A stretch of DNA of 47,393 nucleotides from JAHCIE01 sp034431435 (GCA_034431435.1 DAOUDG010000098.1:1-47393); one strand, 5' to 3'; positions 1-8,930 are shown, numbered from the stretch's first letter. The notes: a model not told the origin generated them from the letters alone. Program-made: numbers and translations.

Positions 1-399
1 CACGCGGGTCGGGGGGGCGGTGGGCGCGGCGGCCGTGGCGGCGGCCTGAACGGCGCGCTCCGTCGCGCGAGCCTGGGCCGTCGCGGTGGCCTGGCTCTGG
101 GCGCGCGCCTCTGCCCGCTGCCCAACCGCGTCGCTGGTCATATAGTTGGTGGCGGCGAAGACAACACCCGCCAGGCCGGCCATGAGCAGGAGGGCAAACA
201 GCGCCGAGACCATGCGCTCCGATGCGGCCTCGCGCTCCAGGCCGAACATGGCGCGGGCGCGGTCTCTGCGGGCGCGCAACACGGCGCGCAGGGCAATGAG
301 CGCACCGAGAGCCGCGAACCCGTACAGATACCAGCGTAGATTGACGATTGCCTGGATGACGGTCTGGACAGCAGGGTTAGTCAGGAATGTGTCGAACAT
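1..399 (-). CDS. Two-helix membrane protein with Ala-rich tail (partial, 3' end outside window)
   Basis: An open frame reads on the minus strand from ATG at 399 to the window edge (133 codons, no stop). The translation has a hydrophobic segment at about residues 23-40, a basic loop, a second membrane segment at about 64-83, then an Ala/Thr/Gln-rich tail ending in a Thr/Pro stretch. Tails of this kind are common in Chloroflexota surface proteins. The start lies 15 bases after the stop of the circularly permuted ATP-grasp gene, so it is probably the third gene of that operon. No clear Shine-Dalgarno is seen, which fits coupling to the upstream gene. I do not recognise the family. It could be a membrane anchor, or a carrier for a domain lying outside the window. 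The membrane topology is seen in the sequence; the role is unknown. Confidence 0.7.
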   Translation of the reverse strand, partial: MFDTFLTNPAVQTVIQAIVNLRWYLYGFAALGALIALRAVLRARRDRARAMFGLEREAASERMVSALFALLLMAGLAGVVFAATNYMTSDAVGQRAEARAQSQATATAQARATERAVQAAATAAAPTAPPTRV

Positions 400-414
400 G
401 ACCGGCGGCGGGCC

Positions 415-1761
415 TCACGCTTCTTGCAGCACAAACATGGGAACGGCCGAGCCACCGCCGGCCGAGACATTCAGCAGTGCGCCCCCCGACAGCCGCACCC
501 CGCAGCCGGCGGTGCGCGTCCCCTGCCACACATAGGGGTCGAGATCGAGATAGCGCGGCGACAGGCGCACAGCGCCCGCATCGAGGATGGGGAAATCCTC
601 CTGAGGCACGGGAACCCGCTCCTGGATCACGTGCACGCCATCGAGGGCGTGGCGCAGGGCTGCCTCCCACTCGGCCAGCGAGGCCTCCCAGCCCAGGACG
701 ACCCCGGCGCCGCCATACTCGCCGCTAGGCTTGAGCACCAGTCGCTCGCGATGGTCGGCGGCAAAGGCCAGCAGGTCAACGCGCTGTCCCTGGTAGGTGG
801 TCGGACCGTCGGCGACGAGGCGTGTCCAGGGCACGTGGTCAGCGATGGCAGCGCGTTGGTCAGGCGTATACAGGTGGCCGTACTGGGGGTCGCTGAGGAA
901 GGCGAACAGGGCCTTCTTGAGGAGGAGGTGAGCGCGAAAGCCGTTCGCCATGCACACCGCCCCGTCGGCCACGGCGCGCACCAGGGGACTGCTCAGTCCC
1001 TCGCGGGCCAGCAACTCGGCCGTGACCACGCGCTTGTAGACAAGGTCAATGACGAAATCGCCCGCGCGGAGCCTGCCGTCGCGATACTCCAGATCACGCG
1101 GGTCGACAATGCGGGTGGGATAGCCCGCCGCCTCGAAAGCCGACTGGTAGATGAGGAACTCGTTGTAGGTGCGCACCTCGCGCCAGTCGACAATCGCGAT
1201 GGCCGGGCGGCCCGTGCGGCCGGACTCCCGATATGCCGTCAGCAGAGCGTCCAGCGTCCACTTACGGATGGGGAACTGGGTGGGCTGGTAGGCCTGCGCC
1301 ACTTGACGCATGACAGGAAAGTCGGCGAAGGCCTGCCCCAGAACGTCGCCGAAGGCCAGACCGCCCGGACTCTCCGCGTTGTACTCGATGAACCACAGGC
1401 TATCGCGGTCGGCGAAGAAGGAGTCGAGGCGGGCCGAGACGTCGGGGTAGCGGTAACCGACGGGCAGGCTGACGATAGCCTCTTCGTCAGCCGTCAGGCC
1501 CACCCTTGCCCGCAGACTTGCATCCGCTGCCAGGGCCAGGTCGAGGCGGGCGATCGCGCCCATGACGCGCGCCGAGGCGCGCTGCACGCGGCGGTAGTCG
1601 GCGGCGCTGATGAAGTGGGGACGCAGCACCGAGCACACCAGGCGGTCGCCGAAGGTCAGCTGGCGCGCCCGGACCGTGTCAAAGAAGGTCTCGGCGAGTT
1701 CGGCGGCGTCCCCTCGTTCCAGGAGCAGGTCGTGGTACAGGGCCACGGCCGGGTGCGTCAT
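415..1761 (-). CDS. Circularly permuted ATP-grasp ligase
   Basis: This 448-residue protein looks like an ATP-dependent carboxylate-amine ligase of the circularly permuted ATP-grasp type. The permutation can be read from motif order. The metal-binding end of an ATP-grasp fold (E-Y-N-A-E, residues 126-130) sits in the N-terminal half. The ATP-binding lysine and glycine-rich loop (V-L-K-P-S-G-E-Y-G-G-A-G, from residue 342) and the hinge Q-E-R-V (380-383) lie near the C terminus. A Lys pair (282-283) precedes the ATP region. Its ATG overlaps the stop of the upstream ATP-grasp gene by four bases (ATGA), so the two are translationally coupled. Relatives of this fold include glutathionylspermidine-synthetase-like enzymes and proteins next to alpha-E domain genes, but no alpha-E gene is seen here. 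Substrates cannot be read from the sequence. Confidence 0.85.
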   Translation of the reverse strand: MTHPAVALYHDLLLERGDAAELAETFFDTVRARQLTFGDRLVCSVLRPHFISAADYRRVQRASARVMGAIARLDLALAADASLRARVGLTADEEAIVSLPVGYRYPDVSARLDSFFADRDSLWFIEYNAESPGGLAFGDVLGQAFADFPVMRQVAQAYQPTQFPIRKWTLDALLTAYRESGRTGRPAIAIVDWREVRTYNEFLIYQSAFEAAGYPTRIVDPRDLEYRDGRLRAGDFVIDLVYKRVVTAELLAREGLSSPLVRAVADGAVCMANGFRAHLLLKKALFAFLSDPQYGHLYTPDQRAAIADHVPWTRLVADGPTTYQGQRVDLLAFAADHRERLVLKPSGEYGGAGVVLGWEASLAEWEAALRHALDGVHVIQERVPVPQEDFPILDAGAVRLSPRYLDLDPYVWQGTRTAGCGVRLSGGALLNVSAGGGSAVPMFVLQEA

Positions 1762-2696
1762 CCGCGGGCGCTCGTGCGAACTGCGTTATCCCAGCGATAG
1801 GGGCCGGGCGGTGGGCCATTCTTGGCGCGATCAATGACCAGGTCAGCCATTTTCTCGACAACCCAGGCGAAGTAACTCTCCTTGAGGGATGAGATGTCGA
1901 AGTCGGGCGCGGAGTTGGTGAAGTCGATGGCGATGGGCACGCCCTCGCGCACGGCAAACTCAACCGTGTTCATGTCGTAGCCCAGGGCACGATTGAGGCG
2001 CAGCGCGTAGTCGCGGCACGTCGCCTCGAGGCCAGGCTCGACGCCAGGGTCGTCGGCGCGGTAGCGGTCGAAGTGGTCGCGGCGCGGATCCCAGTTGGTA
2101 ACCAGCACGTCCTGGCGACCAATCACGATGCAGCGCACGTAACCCTGCCAGTGGATATACTCCTGAAGGATGAACAGGCGTGTGCCGGTCTGGTTGTAGC
2201 GCCACAGCAGTTCGTCGCGGCTGTCGATCTTGAACACATCCTTCCAGCCGCCGCCCGACGCTGGTTTCATGATGGCGGGCAGACCCGTGTAGGCCAGGAA
2301 GCCATCCCAATCCAGGGGGTATTCTAGATTGCGCAGGCTCTCATCAATGACGCCCTCGATGTAGCTGTGATTGGGCAGCACGATGGTCTTCGGCACGGGG
2401 ACACCCACGGCGGCGGCGACGGAGTTGGCGAAGAACTTGTCGTCGGCCATGCGCCAGAAGGGGTCGTTGATGACGACGGTGCCCTGCAGGGCGGCGTTCT
2501 TGAGGTACGAGGCATACATGGGTACTTCATGGGAGATGCGGTCAACGACGACAGCATAGGCGGGCTTCTCCGCCATGCTGGGCGCGCCGAGCATGGCGTA
2601 TTCGGCCGTCACGCCGACCTGGCGGCGCGCCACCTCGGCAATCAGGGCATCGGGGAAAGAGCGTTCGCGGCCGACGAGCAATCCTACCTTGTGCAT
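1758..2696 (-). CDS. ATP-grasp ligase (RimK/glutathione-synthetase-like)
   Basis: This 312-residue enzyme has ATP-grasp motifs in canonical order: an ATP-binding Lys in I-M-K-P-A-S-G-G-G (Lys144), a hinge L-Q-E-Y-I (177-181), and metal-binding residues in E-F-A-V...A-I-D-F-T-N (Glu246, Asp258, Asn261). Such enzymes join a carboxylate to an amine through an acyl phosphate. I chose ATG 2696 rather than an upstream start because GAGGA lies five bases before it and the Rossmann-like N terminus (H-K-V-G-L-L-V-G) begins there. It is the first gene of a coupled set, with its stop overlapping the start of the circularly permuted ATP-grasp gene. An extended -10 promoter lies just upstream. Two ATP-grasp enzymes of different topology in one operon suggest successive ligations on one product, which is inference. 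Confidence 0.85.
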   Translation of the reverse strand: MHKVGLLVGRERSFPDALIAEVARRQVGVTAEYAMLGAPSMAEKPAYAVVVDRISHEVPMYASYLKNAALQGTVVINDPFWRMADDKFFANSVAAAVGVPVPKTIVLPNHSYIEGVIDESLRNLEYPLDWDGFLAYTGLPAIMKPASGGGWKDVFKIDSRDELLWRYNQTGTRLFILQEYIHWQGYVRCIVIGRQDVLVTNWDPRRDHFDRYRADDPGVEPGLEATCRDYALRLNRALGYDMNTVEFAVREGVPIAIDFTNSAPDFDISSLKESYFAWVVEKMADLVIDRAKNGPPPGPYRWDNAVRTSARG

Positions 2697-2727
2697 GGCA
2701 GTCCTCAGTGGGGCGATGGTGTGGGCT

Positions 2728-2756
2728 ATTATAGCATGCCACCTGTCGGCAGGCAA
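2728..2756 (-). promoter_or_regulatory. Extended -10 promoter for the ATP-grasp operon
   Basis: On the minus strand there is a perfect TATAAT (2728-2733) preceded by TGC, with TTGCCT (2751-2756) 17 bases upstream. Transcription would start near 2721, giving a leader of about 25 bases before the ATG at 2696. Confidence 0.6.
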
Positions 2757-2840
2757 CAGCCTGACGGGGCGGGTTGGCTTGCGGGGGGCACATCTCGCGC
2801 GCGCGAGCATACGTGCGCAGAGACGCCACGTGTGGCATCT

Positions 2841-3692
2841 CTAGGCAAGGCCAGCCGCCAGCCACGCGGCGACCTTATCCAGGGTCGCCGCGTCGTACAT
2901 CGCCCCGGCGTGGCTGGCGGCCACCGGCCAGACCTCCCCGTTGCCGTGGGCGCGCGCCAGCGCCTCCCCCTGCCTCGGCGGCGCGTAGGGGTCGTACTGC
3001 CCGTGTACCAGCAGCAGCGGGCAGCCAGCCAGCGCGTGGGCCGCCTCCAGGACACCCTCCCCCGCCAGGGTATCGGCGAACAGGCTGCCGCGTGGGCGGG
3101 GGGTAGCGCGGCGAACGGCGACGCCGGGCAACGCCTGGCCATCCCACAAGGCGCGCAGGGTATTGAGCGTGAGCAACTGGCCGAAGGTCGACCTGTGGGG
3201 TGTAGCCAGCAGGGCTATGGCAGCCGGGCGTGACGGGGCAGCAGCGGCGGCGCGCAGGGCGATGACGCCGCCCAGACTGGCCGCCAGGATACCGACCCGC
3301 TCGCCCAGACCACGCGCGGCGAGGGCAGCACGGGCGACGGGCAGCACATCGCCGGCCGCGCCGATGGTCGTGTAGGGGCGGGTACTGGAGCCGTGGCCGT
3401 CGAGATCGGGGGCCAGCGAAGCCACGCCGTAGCTGGCGAGCGCCGTTGCCCACGGCCAGGTGGTGTCGCGGCCAACCGCGCCGCCGTGGAACAGGATGAT
3501 AGCGGCGTGGGGGTTGGTCGGCGCCCACAGCGTCGCGGTCGTCTCCCCGCCGGGCAGGCTGAGGCCCAGATCCTCGCGGCAAACGTCAACCAGGCTGCTG
3601 ATGGGCGGCGATGCGATGGTCGTCGGCGGCGGCCAGCCGGCCGGCCCCGCCACACGGCGCGCCACCCGCAGCGCGTACGTGGTCAGGCCCAT
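2841..3692 (-). CDS. Alpha/beta-fold hydrolase
   Basis: This 283-residue alpha/beta hydrolase has a likely oxyanion-hole segment F-H-G-G (68-71), a nucleophile elbow A-A-S-L-G-G with Ser139, a likely acid in H-G-Q-Y-D-P (Asp234) and the general-base His261 in A-S-H-A-G. The first elbow residue is Ala rather than Gly, which is common in this superfamily. It probably cleaves a small ester or amide. The substrate is not readable. The N-terminal 40 residues carry no clear signal peptide, so it is likely cytoplasmic. It is divergent from the epimerase gene with only 56 bases between the starts. It ends 145 bases upstream of the ATP-grasp operon start, in the same orientation, so it could be read through into that operon. 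Confidence 0.85.
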   Translation of the reverse strand: MGLTTYALRVARRVAGPAGWPPPTTIASPPISSLVDVCREDLGLSLPGGETTATLWAPTNPHAAIILFHGGAVGRDTTWPWATALASYGVASLAPDLDGHGSSTRPYTTIGAAGDVLPVARAALAARGLGERVGILAASLGGVIALRAAAAAPSRPAAIALLATPHRSTFGQLLTLNTLRALWDGQALPGVAVRRATPRPRGSLFADTLAGEGVLEAAHALAGCPLLLVHGQYDPYAPPRQGEALARAHGNGEVWPVAASHAGAMYDAATLDKVAAWLAAGLA

Positions 3693-3705
3693 TCTGGCCC
3701 GCTCA

Positions 3706-3714
3706 TGCTATACT
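3706..3714 (+). promoter_or_regulatory. Extended -10 promoter element
   Basis: TGC-TATACT (3706-3714) lies 34 bases before the epimerase ATG at 3749. No good -35 is seen at 17 bases, as is usual for extended -10 promoters. A GGAGAG ribosome-binding site follows before the ATG. Confidence 0.5.
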
Positions 3715-3748
3715 TGCCGCACTCGGCCCTCATGATGGAGAGTCCCCC

Positions 3749-4729
3749 ATGACACGCTATCTTGTGACGGGCGCGATGGGCTGCATCGGCGCCTGGGTTC
3801 TCAAGCATCTGGCCGACGACGGCCAGTCGGTGGTCGTCTACGATGTGGCGACGAACCCGGTCCGCGCCCGCCTGCTTATGGCTGACGACGCCCTGGCTCG
3901 CGTGACTTTCGTCCAGGGCGACGTGACGTCGCTGGAAGACGTACGGCGCGTGGTAGACGAGCGCCAGATCAGTTACATCATCCACCTGGCTGCCCTGCAA
4001 GTACCGTTCTGCCGCGCCGACCCTGCCCTGGGGGCGCGGGTCAACGTGGTAGGCACGGTGAACGCCCTTGAGGCGGCGCGGCAGAGCGAAGGCCGCGTGC
4101 AGGGCCTGGTGTACGCCTCCTCCATCGCCGTGTTCGGCGCGCCCGACGAGTACCCCGCTGGCCCCGTGGCCGACGCCGCCCCGCTGCAACCCACGACGCT
4201 GTACGGCGTCTATAAGCAGGCCAACGAGGCCACGGCGCGGGTCTACTGGCAGGACTGGGGCGTGCCGTCCATCGGTTTGCGGCCCGCCGTCGTGTACGGC
4301 GTCGCCCGCGACCAGGGCCTGACCTCTAGCCCCACCAAAGCCATGCTGGCCGCCGCGCTGGGCCACCCGTACACCATCGCCTTTGGCGGGGCGAACTGTA
4401 TGCAGTGGGCCAGCGACGTGGCGCGCACCTTCATCCAGGCTGCCGAGGCGCGCTGGCAGGGGGCCGACGTGTTCAATCTGGGCGGCGCGACCGTGCCCAT
4501 GGGTGATGTGGTGGCAGCCATTGAGGCGGCCGCGCCCGCTGCGCACGGGGCCATCGGCTACGATGAGCGGCAACTGCCTTTCCCCTTCGACTTCGACGAT
4601 GCTCGTCTGCAAGCCATCATCGGCCCGCTGCCCCACACTCCCCTGACAGACGGCGTAGCGGCTACCGTCGACCGCTTTCGCTACCTCGCCGCGCGCGGTT
4701 TGGTCGACGCGGGCGGCCTCACCGGATGA
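3749..4729 (+). CDS. NAD-dependent epimerase/dehydratase (extended SDR)
   Basis: This 326-residue protein of the nucleotide-sugar epimerase/dehydratase family has the dinucleotide-binding motif T-G-A-M-G-C-I-G (7-14), an upstream catalytic S-S segment near 124 and the catalytic Y-x3-K pair Tyr152/Lys156. Length and layout match UDP-glucose-4-epimerase-like SDRs. ATG 3749 was chosen because a GGAGAG site lies before it and the Rossmann strand starts at residue 3; a longer in-frame extension upstream would run through the promoter. Its 3' end overlaps the convergent CoA-transferase gene by 11 bases. The substrate is uncertain, either a sugar nucleotide or another hydroxy-ketone. The RmlC-like cupin two genes away makes a sugar link possible but does not prove one. 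Confidence 0.9.
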   Translation: MTRYLVTGAMGCIGAWVLKHLADDGQSVVVYDVATNPVRARLLMADDALARVTFVQGDVTSLEDVRRVVDERQISYIIHLAALQVPFCRADPALGARVNVVGTVNALEAARQSEGRVQGLVYASSIAVFGAPDEYPAGPVADAAPLQPTTLYGVYKQANEATARVYWQDWGVPSIGLRPAVVYGVARDQGLTSSPTKAMLAAALGHPYTIAFGGANCMQWASDVARTFIQAAEARWQGADVFNLGGATVPMGDVVAAIEAAAPAAHGAIGYDERQLPFPFDFDDARLQAIIGPLPHTPLTDGVAATVDRFRYLAARGLVDAGGLTG

Positions 4730-5963
4730 CCCCATCGTTGCGAAGCTCGGTTATCTGCTCCTCGGTGTAGCCCAACTCGGCCAGCACCTCAGCGGTATGC
4801 TCGCCGAGCAGCGGCGGCGGGCGGCGCACAACGGTAGGCGTGGCTGACAGGCGCAGTGGCGAGTTGACCAGGCGCACCTCCCCCGCTGTCGGGTGCGGTA
4901 CAGCCACGACCATGTTGCGGGCCACAGTCGATGGGTGGGCCAGGGCCTCGCCAACGGTGTTGACCTTGCCGGCCGGGATTCCCGCGTGGTAGAAACGATC
5001 GAGCCAGTCGGCGGTGGGGCGCGTCGCCAGGGCTGCCTGCACGAGGGGAATGAGCGTCGCACGGTGCGTCACGCGAGCGGGGTTGGTGGCGAAGCGCGGG
5101 TCATCAGCCCACTCAGCGTGGTCGAGGAGTATTGCCAGGCGGCGAAACTGGCCGTCGTTACCCACCGCCAGGACGAGGTAGCCGTCGGCGGTGGCGAAGC
5201 TCTCGTAGGGAACCAGGGAGGCGTGGGCGTTGCCGTAGCGCTGCGCTTCCTGCCCCGTGACCAGGGCGCTGCTGCCGACATTGGCAAGCCAGGCCAGGTG
5301 AGTGTCCAGCAGGCTGATGTCGATGTGCTGCCCCTGGCCCGTGCGCTCGCGGTGCAGCAAGGCGGCGAGAACGGCGTTGGCGGCCAGCATGCCCGTGGTG
5401 ATATCGGCGATGGCAACGCCGACCTTGTAGGGCGGGCCGTCGGCGGGGCCAGTGATGGACATGACGCCGCCCTCGGCCTGGATGACTAGATCGTAGCCGG
5501 GGCGGTCGGCCCACGGCCCCGTCTGGCCGTAGCCCGTCAGCGACAGATACACCAGGCCAGGGTGGGCCTCCCGCAGCGAAGCGTAGTCTAGCCCCCAGGC
5601 GGCCAGCGTGCCGACCTTGAAGTTCTCGGCCAGCACGTCGGCGCGCGCCGCCAACGAGCGGGCGATGCGTTGGCCCGCGTCTGTCTTGAGATTGAGGGTG
5701 ATGCTGCGTTTGTTGCGATTGGCCGCCAGGTAGTACGCGCTCTCATCCCCGACGAAAGGCGGCCCCCAGGCGCGACAGTCGTCGCCGTCGAGGGACTCGA
5801 CCTTGACCACGTCCGCGCCGAGGTCGCCCAACAGCATGGCGCAGTAGGGACCGGCCAGGACGCGGGTCAGGTCCAGCACCCGCACCCCTGCCAGCGGCCC
5901 CGGCGCATCGCCCCTACTTGATGTCGGGGCCTTTGGTCCAGTCGTAGCCGATGCTGGGGTCAT
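4719..5963 (-). CDS. Class III CoA-transferase (CaiB/BaiF family)
   Basis: This 414-residue protein is full length for class III CoA-transferases, which move CoA between carboxylic acids through an aspartyl-CoA anhydride. The family start P-L-A-G-V-R-V-L-D-L-T-R-V-L-A-G-P (23-39) is intact, as is Y-D-L-V-I-Q-A-E-G-G (157-166). Asp187 in A-D-I-T-T-G-M sits where the catalytic aspartate is expected. The first 22 residues are a Pro/Ser-rich extension encoded inside the 3' end of the upstream cupin gene, giving a 50-base overlap. I saw no later in-frame ATG before the domain. The acid substrate is unknown. It is cytoplasmic and likely co-transcribed with the cupin. Confidence 0.9.
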   Translation of the reverse strand: MTPASATTGPKAPTSSRGDAPGPLAGVRVLDLTRVLAGPYCAMLLGDLGADVVKVESLDGDDCRAWGPPFVGDESAYYLAANRNKRSITLNLKTDAGQRIARSLAARADVLAENFKVGTLAAWGLDYASLREAHPGLVYLSLTGYGQTGPWADRPGYDLVIQAEGGVMSITGPADGPPYKVGVAIADITTGMLAANAVLAALLHRERTGQGQHIDISLLDTHLAWLANVGSSALVTGQEAQRYGNAHASLVPYESFATADGYLVLAVGNDGQFRRLAILLDHAEWADDPRFATNPARVTHRATLIPLVQAALATRPTADWLDRFYHAGIPAGKVNTVGEALAHPSTVARNMVVAVPHPTAGEVRLVNSPLRLSATPTVVRRPPPLLGEHTAEVLAELGYTEEQITELRNDGVIR

Positions 5964-6372
5964 CGTGGGGGAGGCGGCCTTCGTCCTCGGGGTTGTAGGC
6001 GTTGGAGGTCACGTAGAACAGGTAGCTGACGCCGCCCAGTACCTTGGAACCGTGGGCCACTCCCGGCGGAATCTTCACCACTTTATGTCCATAGTCGGGA
6101 CCGAGGATGAACTCCTGAGTCTCACGGTAGGTGGGCGACGTGGCCCGCAGGTCGTGCAGCACGAGCTTGACGACACCGATGGGCACGTACCACCAATCCA
6201 CCTGCCGCTGGTGGATATGCCACGCTTTCGCGCTGCCGGGATTCATGACGGCCACGCTCAGCTGGCCGAAGCCCTCGGCGAAGAACGGGTCCGTCACGCG
6301 GATAATCTCGCGGAAGACCTGGCGCTCGTCACCGTGGGAGACTAACTCCTTGATCTCGACACCTTGAATCAT
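5914..6372 (-). CDS. RmlC-like cupin (dTDP-4-dehydrorhamnose 3,5-epimerase-related)
   Basis: This 152-residue single-domain cupin resembles dTDP-4-dehydrorhamnose 3,5-epimerase. The N terminus (M-I-Q-G-V-E-I-K), the W-H-I-H motif, the L-H-D-L-R-A-T-S-P-T-Y segment, the I-P-P-G-V-A-H-G loop and the acidic-aromatic end G-Y-D-W all match the short RmlC subclass. I chose ATG 6372, five codons into a longer frame, because family members begin at this Met and a G-rich site precedes it. No other rhamnose genes (RmlA, RmlB or RmlD) are in the window, and the next gene is a CoA-transferase, so the real substrate may not be a dTDP-sugar. Confidence 0.85.
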   Translation of the reverse strand: MIQGVEIKELVSHGDERQVFREIIRVTDPFFAEGFGQLSVAVMNPGSAKAWHIHQRQVDWWYVPIGVVKLVLHDLRATSPTYRETQEFILGPDYGHKVVKIPPGVAHGSKVLGGVSYLFYVTSNAYNPEDEGRLPHDDPSIGYDWTKGPDIK

Positions 6373-6504
6373 GCCCTTGCCCCCCATGTGAGATGTCTGG
6401 CTCGCGAATGAGCTTATTGTAACGTCAACGACCGCCGCGGGGCAACTGTGCCAAAGAGATGGCGCATCCCCTCGCCTCCCGCATCAGCATGAAGAGCAGG
6501 AATA

Positions 6505-8841
6505 TCACGATATTATGCTTTTGGTGTCCTGTGTGTCCTGCGTACCTCTAGACGAGGCAAAGATTCCCCGCCAGCCCAGCAGCCACACGCGCGGGTCAAT
6601 CCACTCCCACGCGATGCGCGCGCGGGCGGCCGTGCCGGCGTCCACGTCCGCGCCACCGTAGGTCGTCGCCGTGTACGCCTCGCCGAGGGTCGCCAGGGGC
6701 TTCTCGACGCCGCGCCCCGCCAGCCGCCACGGGCCAACCTCGACCGCGCGCCCCGCCAGGTCGCGCCCCAGATCGGCGGCGTACTCCAGGGGTGTCTGGC
6801 CCACCTGCGGGCCGTGGCCGAGGCGCTCGGCGCGGGCGACGACCCGCCCCCAGATGGCCCGCACCTGGGCCGCGGCCGGTAGAGCCAGGAAGCGTTGCCG
6901 CTGGACGGCGCGATACAGGGTCACGCCGCCCGCGACGGCCAGCCCCAGCGCGACCAGCCCGGCCGCGAGGAGTCGCCAGCGAGCCATGCCCGACGCCAGC
7001 TCCGCCGGCGGCGCCCCCGCTATCAAGGGAACGTCCGTGTCAGGGCGGGTGATGGGCGGGCGGCCTGGCGTCGGCTCGAACTCCAGCCAGCCGACGCCCA
7101 CGAAGGGAACCTCCGGCCAGGCATGGGCGTCCTGCCCCGTCACCAGGTAGCCCCCCACCTGTGGCTCATAGCTCCCGTTGATGTAGCCCGTCGCCAGGCG
7201 CGCGGGAATGCCCAGCGAGCGCAGCATCACCACCATCGTCGTCGCGATCGGGTCGCAATAGCCGCGCTGCGCGTCGAACAGAGTGTAGTCCGCCACATCG
7301 CGGCCCGGCGGCGTGGCGGGCGTTGTCACGTCGTAGGGCAGCGCACGCAGGTAAGCCTCGATTGCCTGGGCCTTGTCGTAGGCGGTGGGAGCGTCGGCCG
7401 TCAGCTGCGCCGCCAGGGTCGCCACGCGCTCCGGGACGCCGCGCGGCAGGGCCAGATAGCGATCATCGGCCACGGCATCGGCGGCCCGCAGTTGAGCAGG
7501 GCTGGCCTGCGGCGGCTGCGAGACGACTGTGTACTGGCGGTTGGTGAGCCAGATGCCTACCAGGTCGCCGGGGCCTCGTTCCAGACGGGTGTATGGCTGG
7601 TCGAGGGCCAGAGGCACGTTGGCGGCGATTGGTCCCGTCCCCTCCACCAGGCTGTAGCGCTGAACGAGGGCCGTGCCCAGGGGTAGCGAGGCAGCCACGT
7701 CGTCGACATTGCCCGCAGCCATCGAGCGCGTCTCCCAGGGCGTGTTGTTCCAGCCGCGACCGGTATAGGTGTCCCAGGTGTCGAGTCGCCAGTAGCGATT
7801 GGCGGGCGTCGGGCCGTCAGGGAAGGGTGGCGGGTCATTGGTACGCACCTGGAAGACGGCCTGGGCGCTGAGCGCGGCCGGGCCGCTGATGACGCGACTG
7901 AAAGGCAGTTCGTCGATGGGCGTGGCCGCACTGAACAGGCCGGGCACAGGCGGCCGCTGGATGGGACCGAACACGCGCCTGGCGAGCGCGCCCGCTGCCT
8001 CGCGGGGCGTCTCGAAGGCGTGCCATGCGGCGCGGGCCGGGCCGTAGAGGATGGGCAACGGCGTCGCCCACGCCATCAGCGGGATGATGAGAATGACCAG
8101 CGCCGTGGCGAAGTTCAGGTCGAGGTGAATCTCCTCAGAGTAGTCGACGCCGGCCACCTCCCAGCGATGAACCAGGGATAGATAGCGCGCCTGGGCCAGC
8201 AGGCCGATGCTCGCGGCCAGGAAGATGACAAACATCGGGCCGACGCGCGGGGCGAAGATGGTGTGACTGATCATCAGGACGGCGGTGGGAGCCAGAGCGA
8301 CGACCGCGCTCCGCCAGTGGCGGAAGGCCCAGCCTGCCCACAGCGCTACCAGCGTCAATGCGAGCGTCGTCAGCCACAGGATGGGGCGCGTCGCGGATGT
8401 CTCGCCGTCGCCCCACGCCGCCCGCCCCCACGCCGCTAGCTGCGCGGTGAAGTCGGTCAGCGCCGCCCCTGCCCCTCGCAGTGCGCCCAGAACCGACTCC
8501 TCCCCTACCCGCCCACCGAGCAGCCAGCTCGGCGTAGCGGCGCTGGCCCCCGGCAGCGCGCTCAAGCGCGGAGCCACGCCCGCCACACCGAGCGTGGCGA
8601 GAGCCGCCAGGATCAACGCCGCGATCATCAGGGCGCGTCCAGGGCGTGCGCGGCTAGCCATCTTGAGGCCAACCACCAGCCCCAGCAGCGACCACGGCCA
8701 CAGGCTATCAGCGCCGGGCAGCCACGCGGCGATGCCGATCGCCAGGGACAGCGACAGGATGGCGATCACGAGTAGCAGCCCTGCCACCCAGCCTTCGGCC
8801 GGTCGTATCCAGCGTCTGACACTCCGCCACAGTGTTTCCAT
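6505..8841 (-). CDS. Membrane transglutaminase-like protein (TgpA/DUF3488 type)
   Basis: This 778-residue membrane protein has about six hydrophobic segments in the first 270 residues, a large extracytoplasmic part with a transglutaminase-like domain, one more membrane helix near 624-642, and a cytoplasmic C-terminal region. The protease/transglutaminase triad can be read as Cys529 (G-Y-C-D-P), His573 (D-A-H-A-W-P-E-V) and an acidic residue in W-L-E-F-E-P-T-P (Glu589, where Asp is common). A TTG 16 codons earlier is possible, but ATG 8841 gives the expected short basic N terminus. It follows the DUF58 gene by about 106 bases. DUF58-TgpA pairs are common and usually accompany a MoxR ATPase, which is absent here. 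It probably processes or crosslinks cell-surface proteins. Confidence 0.9.
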   Translation of the reverse strand: METLWRSVRRWIRPAEGWVAGLLLVIAILSLSLAIGIAAWLPGADSLWPWSLLGLVVGLKMASRARPGRALMIAALILAALATLGVAGVAPRLSALPGASAATPSWLLGGRVGEESVLGALRGAGAALTDFTAQLAAWGRAAWGDGETSATRPILWLTTLALTLVALWAGWAFRHWRSAVVALAPTAVLMISHTIFAPRVGPMFVIFLAASIGLLAQARYLSLVHRWEVAGVDYSEEIHLDLNFATALVILIIPLMAWATPLPILYGPARAAWHAFETPREAAGALARRVFGPIQRPPVPGLFSAATPIDELPFSRVISGPAALSAQAVFQVRTNDPPPFPDGPTPANRYWRLDTWDTYTGRGWNNTPWETRSMAAGNVDDVAASLPLGTALVQRYSLVEGTGPIAANVPLALDQPYTRLERGPGDLVGIWLTNRQYTVVSQPPQASPAQLRAADAVADDRYLALPRGVPERVATLAAQLTADAPTAYDKAQAIEAYLRALPYDVTTPATPPGRDVADYTLFDAQRGYCDPIATTMVVMLRSLGIPARLATGYINGSYEPQVGGYLVTGQDAHAWPEVPFVGVGWLEFEPTPGRPPITRPDTDVPLIAGAPPAELASGMARWRLLAAGLVALGLAVAGGVTLYRAVQRQRFLALPAAAQVRAIWGRVVARAERLGHGPQVGQTPLEYAADLGRDLAGRAVEVGPWRLAGRGVEKPLATLGEAYTATTYGGADVDAGTAARARIAWEWIDPRVWLLGWRGIFASSRGTQDTQDTKSIIS

Positions 8842-8930
8842 TGCCGACGCCTGCCCTGCCTGGCGCGAGTCTCGTTCGTGTAGCCTCAATTCAATCCAGG
8901 CTACCCCTGTCTCCGGTCAGCAACCCGCGT

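Noticed and set aside
424..1800. Long plus-strand frame opposite the circularly permuted ATP-grasp gene
   Set aside because: No start signal and no recognisable domain. The minus strand holds coupled genes with clear ATP-grasp motifs.
3683..4735. Minus-strand frame opposite the epimerase gene
   Set aside because: His/Gly/Val-rich shadow translation. The plus strand has a clear SDR with catalytic Tyr and Lys.
8842..8889. TTG start for the TgpA-like gene 16 codons upstream
   Set aside because: The added residues are polar and unlike the family, while ATG 8841 is followed by the expected basic stretch and first membrane helix.
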